A stretch of DNA of 64,000 bases from JAPPHA01 sp965242975 (GCA_965242975.1 CBDETS010000007.1:4526001-4590000), one strand, 5' to 3'. Shown: positions 24,782 to 33,788, counted from the first letter of the stretch. Notes: generated from the sequence alone by a model not told the origin. Translations and numbers: made by a program.

Positions 24782-27124
24782 TCATGCCGAACGGGCAATG
24801 GCAACCTGCACCCGTTGATTCCCGATGTCATTGCTCCCGGCTGCCCGCAACAACTTGCGCATTTCGATGATGTCGTCCGCGTATTCGCTCAGGCGCTGTT
24901 CGAACCAGTTGCGGTTCTTCGTGCAGATCAATGTGTGTGGTCTCCTTTGTCTCAATGTCGCGCAATTGGCGGAGAGATTGTTCCTCGAGATCATGTCTTC
25001 AAGATGGAACCGGACTGCCTGCACGGCCTGGAACCGGTACTCGCGTTCGACCGGGTCGGCGAAGAAACGTGCCAGCTCTCTGCAGTGGTCGCACGCGCAC
25101 TCGATATCGCACGGCGTTGTCCAATCCGTCGGGGGTTCGGGAGGATATTCGCTTCTTCCGAGCAGGCAGTCGGCCGCGTGCTTCCAGAGTGTCTCATGGA
25201 ATGAGAATCGCGGCAGTTTTTCAAGCCGGCTGACGACTCCCGGGAGCGTACGGTCGGGACAGGCGAGATTCTCGTGTTGAACGATGAGCTCGGTAAAGCG
25301 ATCGGCAATATCGTTGCTCCGGGGATCGGCCAGGAAGGAGTAGACGCCAAGAACTGTTTCCTCGGTAAGTATGGCCGTCTTTGGTCCTTTTGGTTTCAAC
25401 CCGGTCGCGTCGCTTTCCAATCGGCTCATCGCCGTTTCACCCAGTAACGAGATCACCTCGTGGCAGTGATCAGGGTGGTCCCTTCGCAGAACCATGGCCA
25501 GGGAAGCGGCGATTTTCAGCGCCCCATTCGGGTCTTTCGGCATTTGATTCGCCACCAGGGTCGGCCAGAATGCCTCCACCGGCTCCGAGCCCAGGCGGGA
25601 CATGGCGTCGCACAACGCGTCGTCCAGGTCGGCACAGCACGAATAGCCCGCGGGGACGACCCGCGACAGGAACGTCGACAGCGCACCAACGTCGTCAAGT
25701 TCGCAGGTCAGTCGAATTCCCGTGGCGATGAAACGGGCCAGATACTCGACGGAATATCGAGGGTCCTTCCAGAACTCGGGGAGGCGCCGGATTATGTCCC
25801 TGACGGGCGAGCCCGCGCCAGTCCCCAGTCGGGTGGCTTCAGCTTCCGCATACCCGACAACTGCCGGGAATCCTTCATTGGCGACGATGTCCAGGGTGTT
25901 GGCTTCCGGCCAGATGGCCAGGGCGGCCAACCGGTACTCGCGTGCAATCGTCGGCGGAGCGTTTCCGATACAGTCGTCAAAATCCTCGCGGGTCGGTTCC
26001 GCAAATTCCGCCACGTTTTCCGGGTCGGGGATCAGATAAGCCGGTTCAAGGTGGATTTTTCCGAGGTCGTCGTGGCTGCCATTCGGACATGCCCAGCCTG
26101 CGAGGTATCGATAGTCTTCCGCTAATTCTTCGACCTCATAGCCAGGTGAGTAATACCCACCGTCGTACTCAACCAGATCGCTGATCTGTTCCACATGGAT
26201 GGTCGTCGCGTAGATTCTGAATCCTGCCTTGCCTGCCGCTTCCACCAGGGTAGCCGCAATTGCCGCGTCGGTGTTCTTGAGCGCATCAAATCTCAATCCT
26301 GTCTCGCTGTAGGCGTGCTCAAGAAGCAGAACGATCTTGTCCGCGGGCTTCAGGTGCCGGGACAACTGCAACAGTTCCATGGCAAGCAGGTCGACCTGTC
26401 TCGTGTAGTCCGGTGCGCGAAGGGACTCGTCACGGTACGCAGCGCCCTCCAGGACGAGGTTGTACACGAGGCTGACACGGTAGCCTGATCGAAGCGGCAG
26501 GACTTCGTGCCGGCAGTCCGAATAGAATGCGGCAAACGTCAGTTCGGAGCGGTCTTCGGAATCCTGATCGATTTCGACGCTGGCGCCCTTGTGCTCGACG
26601 ACGATCTTTCCTCCTGTCCCCGTCGATGGCAACGTGACCGTCAAGGTGGCGACCATTCTGTCAACTTTTTCCGCATCCGTGTGCGGCAGGAAAAACCCGC
26701 CGGGAGCGTAGATAAGAAGCTTGTAGGGAACCGCTTTCAGATGCCCGACCGGATACCCGAGACCATCGCCAACGTTTTTGAGAATACGTGACAGGGTTTC
26801 GTCCCAACTCTTGCCGAAAATCGTCCAGTGTTCCGGATCGATCTCCCAGCTGTCGCGGACTTCCGGATCGATGACGGTGTTTCTTCCCTTGCCGAACTGC
26901 GAGCGGAGGGCCCGTGCCATCAGTGCCTTCGCCTGGCCATCGGGAATCGGAAAAGAGATGGGCCCGACACCGTCGACGTCGAGGCTGGGAAGGGGTGTGA
27001 CCAGGCGGCCGCCTGTGCAAAAGTTGCCCGGCCGGTCGATCGATTCGAGAATCGATTCAAGCCGCGCAATGTTCTCCTGGAATCCTGGGTTCGATTCGGG
27101 AGTTTCAACAAGGGATTCGTTCAT
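24782..27124 (-). CDS. Large 2-oxoglutarate/Fe(II)-dependent oxygenase-domain protein
   Basis: A 780-residue protein with an N-terminal prolyl-4-hydroxylase-like 2OG-Fe(II) domain (about 40-225). The iron ligands are seen as H148-T-D150 and H206 (YSDCRHEVLPLRSGYR), with R216 as the 2-oxoglutarate-binding arginine. The remaining 550 residues have no enzyme motif I recognise; they are helical and end in a Cys-rich segment, CDIECACDHCRELARFF, followed by HTLICTK. I recall the same order, oxygenase domain then CxxC..REL.xFL and QTLVVTK-like tail, in fungal proteins of unknown role. It is monocistronic and soluble. Substrate unknown; a protein or nucleic-acid hydroxylation role is only a guess. 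Confidence 0.82.
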   Translation of the reverse strand: MNESLVETPESNPGFQENIARLESILESIDRPGNFCTGGRLVTPLPSLDVDGVGPISFPIPDGQAKALMARALRSQFGKGRNTVIDPEVRDSWEIDPEHWTIFGKSWDETLSRILKNVGDGLGYPVGHLKAVPYKLLIYAPGGFFLPHTDAEKVDRMVATLTVTLPSTGTGGKIVVEHKGASVEIDQDSEDRSELTFAAFYSDCRHEVLPLRSGYRVSLVYNLVLEGAAYRDESLRAPDYTRQVDLLAMELLQLSRHLKPADKIVLLLEHAYSETGLRFDALKNTDAAIAATLVEAAGKAGFRIYATTIHVEQISDLVEYDGGYYSPGYEVEELAEDYRYLAGWACPNGSHDDLGKIHLEPAYLIPDPENVAEFAEPTREDFDDCIGNAPPTIAREYRLAALAIWPEANTLDIVANEGFPAVVGYAEAEATRLGTGAGSPVRDIIRRLPEFWKDPRYSVEYLARFIATGIRLTCELDDVGALSTFLSRVVPAGYSCCADLDDALCDAMSRLGSEPVEAFWPTLVANQMPKDPNGALKIAASLAMVLRRDHPDHCHEVISLLGETAMSRLESDATGLKPKGPKTAILTEETVLGVYSFLADPRSNDIADRFTELIVQHENLACPDRTLPGVVSRLEKLPRFSFHETLWKHAADCLLGRSEYPPEPPTDWTTPCDIECACDHCRELARFFADPVEREYRFQAVQAVRFHLEDMISRNNLSANCATLRQRRPHTLICTKNRNWFEQRLSEYADDIIEMRKLLRAAGSNDIGNQRVQVAIARSA

Positions 27125-27509
27125 CGTGCGTTGCCTTTGGGCTTGCCATTTCCGGAATGCAGTGCGGCTGGGATCCGTCGCGATCGCGCAGAATGGCCAA
27201 ACGGGAAAGTTGTCATCTCGTTTGCGATGTCCCCGGAATTCACACTGACTGTTGTCGCCGCCTACCCTTTTTCGCGGGCAACCGAAACGCCAATCCGCTG
27301 TTGCTCCAGCCGCTTGGCAGCTTCAAGGAGTCTTATGAAACCCATGACGCGGTGAAATCGCGCAAGGCAATTTGGCGGCCAGGTCGGCCAACGTCGCAAG
27401 AACACCGATGTGACAGTCCGAGCAAAGGCAATGGCGTGGACGTCATTCAATCAAACGGGAGTCTTTTCGATAGTGCGGGATGCATTCTCCGGCGCCGAGC
27501 GTGGCACCT
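27125..27509. other. Region between oxygenase gene and IS remnant
   Basis: About 0.4 kb holding the promoter side of the oxygenase gene and no recognisable gene. A 62-codon minus-strand ORF (27262-27450) has no family features. Confidence 0.35.
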
Positions 27510-28145
27510 TTAGGGTTCGTTTCGAAATAGCCGCAACGGCTTCAGGGCTTGGAAGGATAGTTTAGTTCCGGTTGCCATCGAAATCGGTGTGCCGGATACG
27601 AGGGCCTCGATCTCCGAACTGCTGATCTTGGTACCAGTCGGGTAGTCGTTCGTATCCCGGTTCGGATGGTTGTGCCCTCCCGGGTCTCCACATTGCGCTG
27701 GAGCGTGTAGCGTGCCGTTTCAGGAGCCGGCCCACAAGGGTATGGGACACGAAGAAGCCCTGATCGGAAAGCGCATCGAAAATATGACGCAAGCTCTTCG
27801 ACACCCACCACCGCAGCGAACGCTTGGGATCTCCATGCACGGCCCGTTCAACAAGCGCCTCAAGCGCCTCCTCAAGGCCTTCCCGGATCTCGACCGCAGG
27901 CTTGCAGCCCCATCGGGACGGTGGACACGGCCCGATCGCGCAGGTTCCTCCCCAAGATCCGCGGAACCACGGTAAATGGTCGACTGCGCGCACTCCCGTC
28001 GCCGTCGAGACCAGTGTCAGACCAGTGCCAGACCGTCCTGGCCAAGGGGCAAGGTCTCGGACGCAACAAACAGACGGAGGCTCTTCTCATTCAGATGCGG
28101 CGACAGCGCCTCGAACCGGCGCCGGATGGTCTCGGCCATATCCAT
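27510..28145 (-). pseudogene. ISAzo13-type transposase, internally deleted remnant
   Basis: Read on the minus strand from an ATG at 28145, the text MAETIRRRFEALSPHLNEK and VASETLPLGQDGLAL matches the N-terminus of ISAzo13-family (Rhodopirellula-type DDE) transposases. After a frame change it continues with ALVERAVHGDPKRSLRWW, QGFFVSHTLVGRLLKRH and, in another frame, YTLQRNVETREG. It then jumps directly to a C-terminal-like segment, DTNDYPTGTKISSSEIEAL, and ends by 27510. The DDE core of roughly 200 residues between these parts is missing. So the element has several frameshifts plus one large internal deletion and cannot be active. The family assignment is from memory of conserved text. Confidence 0.75.
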
Positions 28146-28213
28146 GCCGGGGACGAATCATGTTTCGATTCCAGGAGGGGATCCCTCGGTGACAATACGA
28201 TTTACCCGTGTCA
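28144..28213. repeat. Diverged direct repeat, copy A (IS 5' region)
   Basis: About 70 bp just upstream of the ISAzo13-type transposase start, resembling 28923-28992 in the same orientation. The two share an identical 21-bp core (28155-28175 and 28934-28954) and patchy identity around it (CCCTC, ACGATT and others). Confidence 0.7.
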
Positions 28214-28414
28214 AACCCGACCCTGACGTGCAGGAACGCCAGCGTCGGGAGCCTTGTCTTGCTCAAATCAGAATGCGGCGTAAAGTGCTCATCTGAGGAA
28301 TGGTGAGACATCCGAACATCGCGATAGTTCTTCGTGTTGAAGACATTACAAGATTCCTCAATCCGAATCCTTTTGCTTCTTGATGCAAACGCATCGTGTA
28401 CTGTGGGGGCGGCT

Positions 28415-28897
28415 ATGACGGCAGATTCCGGCGAGCGCGCCCATGTAGAGACGACGGGCACTGTTGGCATGGCCTTGTCAGCCGAGGACGCTTTCCCTCT
28501 GTTCAGCGCAGAGGGTGAGCGACGGTGGGTGGCAGGGTGGATCCCCCACTACATGCGCCCGGTCAAACCCCATACCGGAGAGGGAGTCGTCTTCCAGACC
28601 GTCAAGAGGGATCTGGGAACAGCGACGTGGATCCAGACGCGGCACGAGCCAAGCGCTGGCCTCACATCGTTCGTCTATATCGTTCCCGACCACCACGCTG
28701 CCATGGTGGACGTTTGTGTGACCTCCGACGGCGAGGGCCGAAGCCGTGCTTCCGTGAGGTATCGCGTGACGTCCTTGTCTTTGGATGCGGACGACTTCGT
28801 TCGAGCTTTCGCCGAGGCCTTCGAGGATTCTATGTCCCATTGGGCAGAGGCTATTCAGCACCACATCGTGGATGGTGTGCCGCTCGGCGGAGAGTGA
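28415..28897 (+). CDS. SRPBCC family protein (polyketide cyclase/START-like)
   Basis: A 160-residue protein with the SRPBCC helix-grip plan: an N-terminal strand (VETTGTVGMALSAEDAFPLFS), the loop GERRWVAGWIPHYMRP, central strands with TATWIQTRHEPSAGLTSFVY, and a long C-terminal helix (FVRAFAEAFEDSMSHWAEAIQHHI). Such proteins bind a hydrophobic ligand in a cavity; no catalytic residue can be named. The ATG at 28415 is preceded by GGGGGC and fits the fold start; an in-frame ATG at 28334 would add an unstructured lead. It lies between the two diverged copies of the IS 5' region, which suggests acquisition with mobile DNA. Confidence 0.78.
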   Translation: MTADSGERAHVETTGTVGMALSAEDAFPLFSAEGERRWVAGWIPHYMRPVKPHTGEGVVFQTVKRDLGTATWIQTRHEPSAGLTSFVYIVPDHHAAMVDVCVTSDGEGRSRASVRYRVTSLSLDADDFVRAFAEAFEDSMSHWAEAIQHHIVDGVPLGGE

Positions 28898-29353
28898 GAG
28901 CGGAGGCTGCCGATGAGCGTACATGCCGCGGGTGAATCATGTTTCGATTCCAGGCGTAGTCCCTCAATGGCAAAACGATTCGCCTGTTTCGCAATGGTCC
29001 CTTGGGTGTGTGCTCGCGGCCTCAGTCGCCAAATTCCTTTTTCGTCAACCAATGTTCGGGTGGCGGTGAACACAAGATGCCTGGCAGGCGAGCCGTCATC
29101 GGACATGATCTTTTTGGCGCATTACCAGGGACATTGCGCGGCGCATGCCGAAGTTTTCGAGGCCAATTTGGCGGTCGATCCCGGCCGGAATGACCATTAC
29201 GTGAAACCTCTATCGGTGGAATCCGTGCGTTAATTTTTCAAATCTGCCAAAACATACTCTCGATACCTTTGCCCGGCAGGACTCCGAGGACTGTCTCAAC
29301 TTCATGAACTGCAAGCGTGGCCGCCCATATGGCGTTGACACAGGTTGCAGTTC
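28898..29353. other. Intergenic region with IS-end fragment
   Basis: About 0.46 kb between the SRPBCC gene and the HigBA-like operator. It holds repeat copy B (28923-28992) and a TTGACA at 29335-29340 that may be the -35 box of the toxin-antitoxin operon. No gene is recognised. Confidence 0.45.
28923..28992. repeat. Diverged direct repeat, copy B (IS 5' region fragment)
   Basis: Second copy of the 5' non-coding region of the ISAzo13-type element at 28144-28213, 779 bp away in the same orientation. The similarity stops at the position of the transposase ATG, and no transposase sequence follows on the side where the gene would be expected. It is therefore probably the scar of another, mostly deleted, element. 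Confidence 0.65.
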
Positions 29354-29371
29354 TATAGCGGATACGCTATA
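29354..29371. promoter_or_regulatory. Palindromic operator of the HigBA-like pair
   Basis: TATAGCG-GATA-CGCTATA is a perfect 7+7 inverted repeat with a 4-bp centre that ends on the A of the toxin ATG at 29371. Its position and form are those of an autoregulatory site bound by the XRE antitoxin of RelE/HigB-type modules. Confidence 0.75.
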
Positions 29372-29703
29372 TGAGCGGTATGGGATGGACGGTCGAAACC
29401 GTTTCGGCCGTCGACGCCGAAATCGAAGCTTTGCCGGTAGCGTTAAGCGCCCGTTTGATCCGATTGCTGGATGTGGTGGAGAATGTCGGTTTGGAGGCGC
29501 TTCGCGCTCCGCACGTCTAGCATCTTGAGGGCAAGCTGTGGGAGATGCGGGTCCGGGCCGATGGAGGCATTGCGCGCGGAATCTACGCGACGGCAACAGG
29601 CCGGAGGGTGGTGGTGTTGCACGTCTTTGCGAAAAAGTCGCGCAAGACGCCACGCCGCGCCCTCGCGACCGCCCGTGAACGGATGAAAAAGGTGATGCAA
29701 TGA
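29371..29703 (+). pseudogene. RelE/HigB-like toxin (Gp49 family) with in-frame TAG
   Basis: A 110-codon frame with the classic phage-derived Gp49-like/HigB toxin text: ALSARLIRLLDVVENVGLEALRAPHV, then a stop, then HLEGKLWEMRVRADGGIARGIY, VVVLHVFAKKSRKTP and a C-terminal RERMKKVMQ. The only lesion is TAG at 29518-29520 (codon 50), where relatives normally have Lys or another residue before HLEGKLWEMR; AAG to TAG is one change. These toxins are ribosome-dependent mRNA interferases. Here only the N-terminal 49 residues would be made unless the stop is suppressed. The stop codon overlaps the antitoxin start (ATGA), so antitoxin translation normally depends on reading this frame. Confidence 0.85.
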
Positions 29704-29984
29704 CCAAGCTGAAGGAACTGAAGGCACGTCTCATGGAAAACCCGGAGTTCCGGGAGGAGTATGAGCGAATCGACGAAGAATATGCGTTGATCGAGGCACT
29801 TGTGCGCGCACGTGCAGCTGCAAAGTTGACGCAGGCGGAGCTTGCCCGGCGGCTGGGGACGACGCAGTCTGCGGTCGCGCGGCTGGAAGGCGGTCGGGTG
29901 TCGCCGTCGTTTGCCACGTTGCGCCGCTATGCAGAGGCGACCGGCACTCGGCTAACCGTGGGACTTGAGCGGGTTGAGGGGTGA
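29700..29984 (+). CDS. XRE-family HigA-like antitoxin
   Basis: A 94-residue antitoxin with a helix-turn-helix in residues 40-85 (LTQAELARRLGTTQSAVARLEGG, then VSPSFATLRRYAEATG). The N-terminal helices (LKELKARLMENPEFREEYERID) are typical of HigA/XRE antitoxins paired with Gp49-like toxins. It should neutralise the toxin by binding and repress the operon through the palindrome at 29354-29371. The gene is intact although the toxin has a nonsense codon. Confidence 0.9.
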   Translation: MTKLKELKARLMENPEFREEYERIDEEYALIEALVRARAAAKLTQAELARRLGTTQSAVARLEGGRVSPSFATLRRYAEATGTRLTVGLERVEG

Positions 29985-30032
29985 AGCAGGCCGGCAATTG
30001 GCGGTCCCGGGATTGATCAAGGAGGAATAGTT

Positions 30033-30950
30033 TTGAGTACGAGTCCGCTTCGATGCCGCAACGAGAATGGAAACACAGCTGTCCTCGGCGAGTGGGGTTG
30101 TGACTCCGAGTATGGTGTCCTGACCGACGTTCTTCTTGGGCCGGCCGATCATTTCCGGTGGTTGCCCACGAGTTCGATCTCGAAGGCGACGCTCAATAGC
30201 GGCGATCGTTTCGACAGTCAGCTCGCGATGAGGCAACACCGTGAGATGGTCCAGGCCTATGAAGACGCCGGCGTCAGGGTTCACTGGCTGGAGGCTGACG
30301 ATGGACTTCCCTACCAGGTCTTCTCCCGGGACTCGTCCTTCATGACGCCGTACGGTGCGGTCGTGACGCAGATGGCCCAATGGTGGCGCCGGGGGGAATA
30401 CGCTCCCGTCATCCGCTTCTACATGGAGCGGGGAATCCCGATCTACGACATGGTCACGGCGGGGTCATTCGAAGGCGGGGATTTCGACATCATCGAGCCC
30501 GGCTGTGTCCTGATCGGATGGTGCGGCGAACGGACCCAGGAGCAGTCGGCGCACCAGGTGCGACGTTGGTTCGAGGCGGAAGGCTGGGAGGTTCGCATCG
30601 CACCGATCGCTGAACACTATGTGCACATCGATCTCATGGTGTGCATGCTGGCCGAGAAACTGTGCGCGGTCTGCCTTGATACGACCGATCCGGAAATCGT
30701 CGACTGGCTCAGGTCACGGAAGATCGAGATCGTCCCGGTCAACTACCAGGATACGATGGCGCTCGCGTGCAACGTCATGTCTCTCGGCAACGACCGGGTC
30801 ATCGCGCCGGCCCACGCCAGGGATCTCGTGGAGCGGCTGAAGGCACTCGGGTTTACCGTCTACGACCCCGACCTTGACTGTTTCACGCGTGGCGGGGGAG
30901 GCGTTCACTGCATGGCGCAGTCTCTCCGCCGCGAAGCGGCCCGATCATGA
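30033..30950 (+). CDS. Dimethylarginine dimethylaminohydrolase/amidinotransferase-like protein
   Basis: A 305-residue guanidino-group-modifying enzyme (pentein fold). Motifs are FSRDSSFMT, the substrate-binding SFEGGDFD, the catalytic-His region HYVHIDLMVCML, and the C-terminal nucleophile Cys293 in RGGGGVHCMAQSLRR. DDAHs and arginine deiminases hydrolyse (methylated) arginine to citrulline, while amidinotransferases move the amidino group; the sequence cannot decide which. The start is TTG at 30033, supported by AAGGAGGA at 30019-30026. It is a single gene, 48 bp behind the antitoxin, with no obvious operon partner. Confidence 0.87.
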   Translation: MSTSPLRCRNENGNTAVLGEWGCDSEYGVLTDVLLGPADHFRWLPTSSISKATLNSGDRFDSQLAMRQHREMVQAYEDAGVRVHWLEADDGLPYQVFSRDSSFMTPYGAVVTQMAQWWRRGEYAPVIRFYMERGIPIYDMVTAGSFEGGDFDIIEPGCVLIGWCGERTQEQSAHQVRRWFEAEGWEVRIAPIAEHYVHIDLMVCMLAEKLCAVCLDTTDPEIVDWLRSRKIEIVPVNYQDTMALACNVMSLGNDRVIAPAHARDLVERLKALGFTVYDPDLDCFTRGGGGVHCMAQSLRREAARS

Positions 30951-31030
30951 CAATCTGAGCCCGGTCCGGGAGGAACAGCGAGTACGTGTTCCAGTTCCAC
31001 CCCCGGCCTCGCTGCGTCCGTGATTCGGAC

Positions 31031-32617
31031 TCAATGATCGCCGCAAATCATGTCCGCGGCCTTTTCGGCGATCATGATGGTCGCGGCGTTGGTATTGGAC
31101 GAGACGACGAACGGCATGACCGAACTGTCGCACACCCTGAGATTCTCGATGTCCCTCAACCGCAGTTCGGGGTCGACGACCGCATCCGGATCGTCTGGCG
31201 CGCCCATCCTGCACGTTCCGACCGGGTGGTAGTCGGTTTTGGCGTGCCTGCACGCATATTCGATAATGTCCTCGTCGGTCTCTGCGGCGTCCCCCGGATA
31301 TGCTTCGACCTTGATGAACGGCCGGAACGCGGGTTGTGCCATGATCCGTCGTCCGAGACGGAAACCGGCGATGGATCGGCGAACATCTTCCCTTTCGCCC
31401 CAGTAGTTCGGATCGATATGCGGCTGCGCCATGGGATCTTTTGACTTCAGCCTGACAACGCCCCGGGACTTGGGCCGCAGCCAGGCGGTGTTGAGGGTGA
31501 CGCCGTTCCTGATTTTCCGGAGCCCGTGCTCGAGCCCGGTCCCGGGCAGGAAGTGGAATTGGATATCCGGTACGGCTTCGCTTTCGTCGGCGTACCAGAA
31601 TCCACCGCCGTCACAGACATTGGAGGCCAGGATGCCGGAGCCGAACAGCAGGTACTCGAGGCCCGCGCCCGCGGCTCTCAGAGGCGATTTGTAGCGATCC
31701 ACCGACCACTCCCCGGCGCATTCCGACATGATGAAGACGTCCATGTGGTCATGGAGGTTGCTGCCAACGGAGGGTTGGTCGAAAACCGGTTCGATCCCGA
31801 TCTCGCGAAGGTGGTCGGGCGGGCCAATGCCCGAGTGCATCAGGACCCTGGGGCTTCCGATCGCGCCCGCCGTCAGCAGGACCTCCCGGTCTGCCCGGAT
31901 TGTTCGTCCGTTGACCACGACGCCTTGCGCACGTCCCTTCGAGACAACGATTCGCTCGACATGCGCACCCGTCCTGACGGTCAGGGCAGGGTCGTCTCGT
32001 ACGGGCCGCACATAGCATACGGAAGTCGACGAACGGCGGCCGTCGCGGTTTGTGACCTGGTAGAATCCGAGCCCGGCCTGTTCGGCGCCGTTGAAATCGG
32101 AATTGAACGGCATCCCGGCCTGCTGGGCGGCCAGGACGAAAACCCTGGTGAGCCGGTGCGGCACGACGTCCGACACCAGCAGCGGTCCGTCCTGGCCATG
32201 AAAACGGTCCGCGAAGCGGCTGTTGCTTTCCGACTTCCTGAAGTAGGGAAGAACGTCGTCGTAGGACCATCCTTTGCAACCATGGGCGGCCCAGTTGTCA
32301 TAGTCCGCCCCGTTGCCGCGGGTATAGAGTTGCGCGTTGATCGAAGAGCCGCCACCGAGGACCCGCCCCTGCGGGTACCAGACTTCCTTTCCGTTCAATC
32401 CCCGCTGGGGAGCAGTGGCATAACCCCAGCTGTGCGACCGCCCGGTCAGCCGGGTGAAGCCGGCCGGAATGTGGATGTACGGGTGCCGGTCCGGTGGTCC
32501 GGCCTCAAGCAACAGGACCGAGAATCGGCCGGTTTCGACGAGGCGGCGGGCGATCACGCAGCCCGCTGATCCGCCACCGACGATGATGAAATCATACAGG
32601 TCCCTGGTTGCCTTCAT
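31031..32617 (-). CDS. GMC family FAD-dependent oxidoreductase (choline/alcohol dehydrogenase-like)
   Basis: A 528-residue GMC oxidoreductase. It has the N-terminal FAD-binding GGGSAGCVIARRL motif, the GMC signature regions VLGGGSSINAQLYTRG and LTAGAIGSPRVLMHSGIGP, and a C-terminal catalytic segment DYHPVGTCRMG followed by SVMPFVVSSNTNAATIMIAEKAA, with His and Asn in the usual pair positions. The enzyme oxidises an alcohol using FAD and passes electrons to a quinone or oxygen. It is directly downstream of the GtsABC-type importer and its ATPase on the same strand (about 50-bp gap), so its substrate is probably a polyol or sugar brought in by that system. Confidence 0.92.
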   Translation of the reverse strand: MKATRDLYDFIIVGGGSAGCVIARRLVETGRFSVLLLEAGPPDRHPYIHIPAGFTRLTGRSHSWGYATAPQRGLNGKEVWYPQGRVLGGGSSINAQLYTRGNGADYDNWAAHGCKGWSYDDVLPYFRKSESNSRFADRFHGQDGPLLVSDVVPHRLTRVFVLAAQQAGMPFNSDFNGAEQAGLGFYQVTNRDGRRSSTSVCYVRPVRDDPALTVRTGAHVERIVVSKGRAQGVVVNGRTIRADREVLLTAGAIGSPRVLMHSGIGPPDHLREIGIEPVFDQPSVGSNLHDHMDVFIMSECAGEWSVDRYKSPLRAAGAGLEYLLFGSGILASNVCDGGGFWYADESEAVPDIQFHFLPGTGLEHGLRKIRNGVTLNTAWLRPKSRGVVRLKSKDPMAQPHIDPNYWGEREDVRRSIAGFRLGRRIMAQPAFRPFIKVEAYPGDAAETDEDIIEYACRHAKTDYHPVGTCRMGAPDDPDAVVDPELRLRDIENLRVCDSSVMPFVVSSNTNAATIMIAEKAADMICGDH

Positions 32618-32665
32618 CGCCCTTCCGGCCTCGGGAGCAGCGGTGACCGGGTCATGGAGAGCCGA

Positions 32666-33778
32666 TCAGGCGATCCGGCTGCCGCTTTCGGGCTCAAAGA
32701 TCACCGCCTTGTCCATGTTGAAAGCGAAGTCGAAGACCTCGTCCAGGCGAACCGGCGCGTCGGCCCGCATTCGGGCCGTACAGTCTTTCCCGGATATCAC
32801 CGATGTCACGAACGTATCGGAACCGGCGGGCTCGATAACGCTGACCCGGTTTTCGATGTGCTGTATGTTCCCGGCATTTCGGTCGGCGCCGTCGGGGTCG
32901 GTGATGGCCTCGGGGCGGACGCCGAGGATGACGTCCCGTCCAATGTGTGCCTGGACTGCAGAGGGCTGCGACAGCTTGAGTTTCGAGCGATCGCCGTTCG
33001 CATCCGTGACCTCCGCTACCGTCTCACCGCCCGCCTCGACGAGACGGGCGTCAAGCAGGTTCATCGAGGGCGAGCCCATGAAGCCCGCAACGAACAGGTT
33101 GGCAGGTGAATCATAGATCTCCCGCGGCGTTCCAACCTGCTGGAGGTAGCCTTGGTGCATCACCGCGATCCGGGTCGACAGGGTCATCGCCTCGATCTGG
33201 TCGTGGGTGACGTAGATCATCGTCGCGCCGAGATCCTGGTGCAGCTTCTTGATTTCCGTGCGCATGTCGACGCGCAACTTTGCATCGAGGTTCGACAATG
33301 GTTCGTCGAACAGGAAGACGTCAGGTTTGCGGACGAGCGCCCTCCCCATCGCCACCCGCTGACGCTGCCCGCCCGAAAGCTGGCTCGGCCGACGTTTGAG
33401 CAGCTGTTCGATCTGCAACAGCTTGGCGACCTCGGCGAGCGCACGGTTCCGCTCGGGTTTGGGAACACCGTGCATCTCGAGACCGAAGGTAATGTTCTGC
33501 GCCACGGTCATGTTCGGGTAGAGGGCATAGGACTGAAACACCATGGCAATGTTTCGCCTGGACGGGTGGACACCGTTGACCAGGCGCTCGCGGATGAAAA
33601 TCTCGCCCGACGTGACCTCTTCGAGCCCCGCGATCATGTTGAGGAGTGTCGACTTCCCGCACCCGGAGGGTCCGACCAGCACGATGAGGTCGCCCTGTTC
33701 GACCGACAGGTTGATGTCGTGGAGTACCTCGACGGTCCCGTAGGACTTGGTCGCGTTGACGATCTTGAGGAATGCCAT
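32666..33778 (-). CDS. ugpC: Sugar ABC transporter ATP-binding protein (UgpC/MalK type)
   Basis: A 370-residue ATPase of the MalK/UgpC family. Walker A is GPSGCGKST, the Q-loop VFQSYALYPNMTV, the signature LSGGQRQRVAMGRA, Walker B VFLFDEPLSNLDAKL, and the H-loop YVTHDQ. A C-terminal TOBE/regulatory domain (from about residue 240) follows, as in maltose-type importers. It should power the GtsBC-like permease pair encoded upstream. I prefer the ATG at 33778, for which AGGATGAG serves as ribosome site; an ATG at 33787 is also possible. Confidence 0.93.
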   Translation of the reverse strand: MAFLKIVNATKSYGTVEVLHDINLSVEQGDLIVLVGPSGCGKSTLLNMIAGLEEVTSGEIFIRERLVNGVHPSRRNIAMVFQSYALYPNMTVAQNITFGLEMHGVPKPERNRALAEVAKLLQIEQLLKRRPSQLSGGQRQRVAMGRALVRKPDVFLFDEPLSNLDAKLRVDMRTEIKKLHQDLGATMIYVTHDQIEAMTLSTRIAVMHQGYLQQVGTPREIYDSPANLFVAGFMGSPSMNLLDARLVEAGGETVAEVTDANGDRSKLKLSQPSAVQAHIGRDVILGVRPEAITDPDGADRNAGNIQHIENRVSVIEPAGSDTFVTSVISGKDCTARMRADAPVRLDEVFDFAFNMDKAVIFEPESGSRIA

Positions 33779-33788
33779 GTTGCTCATC

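Noticed and set aside
24234..24818. 194-codon plus-strand ORF in the gap upstream of the reductase gene
   Set aside because: Arg/Gly/Pro-rich translation with no recognisable domain; overlaps the end of the oxygenase gene.
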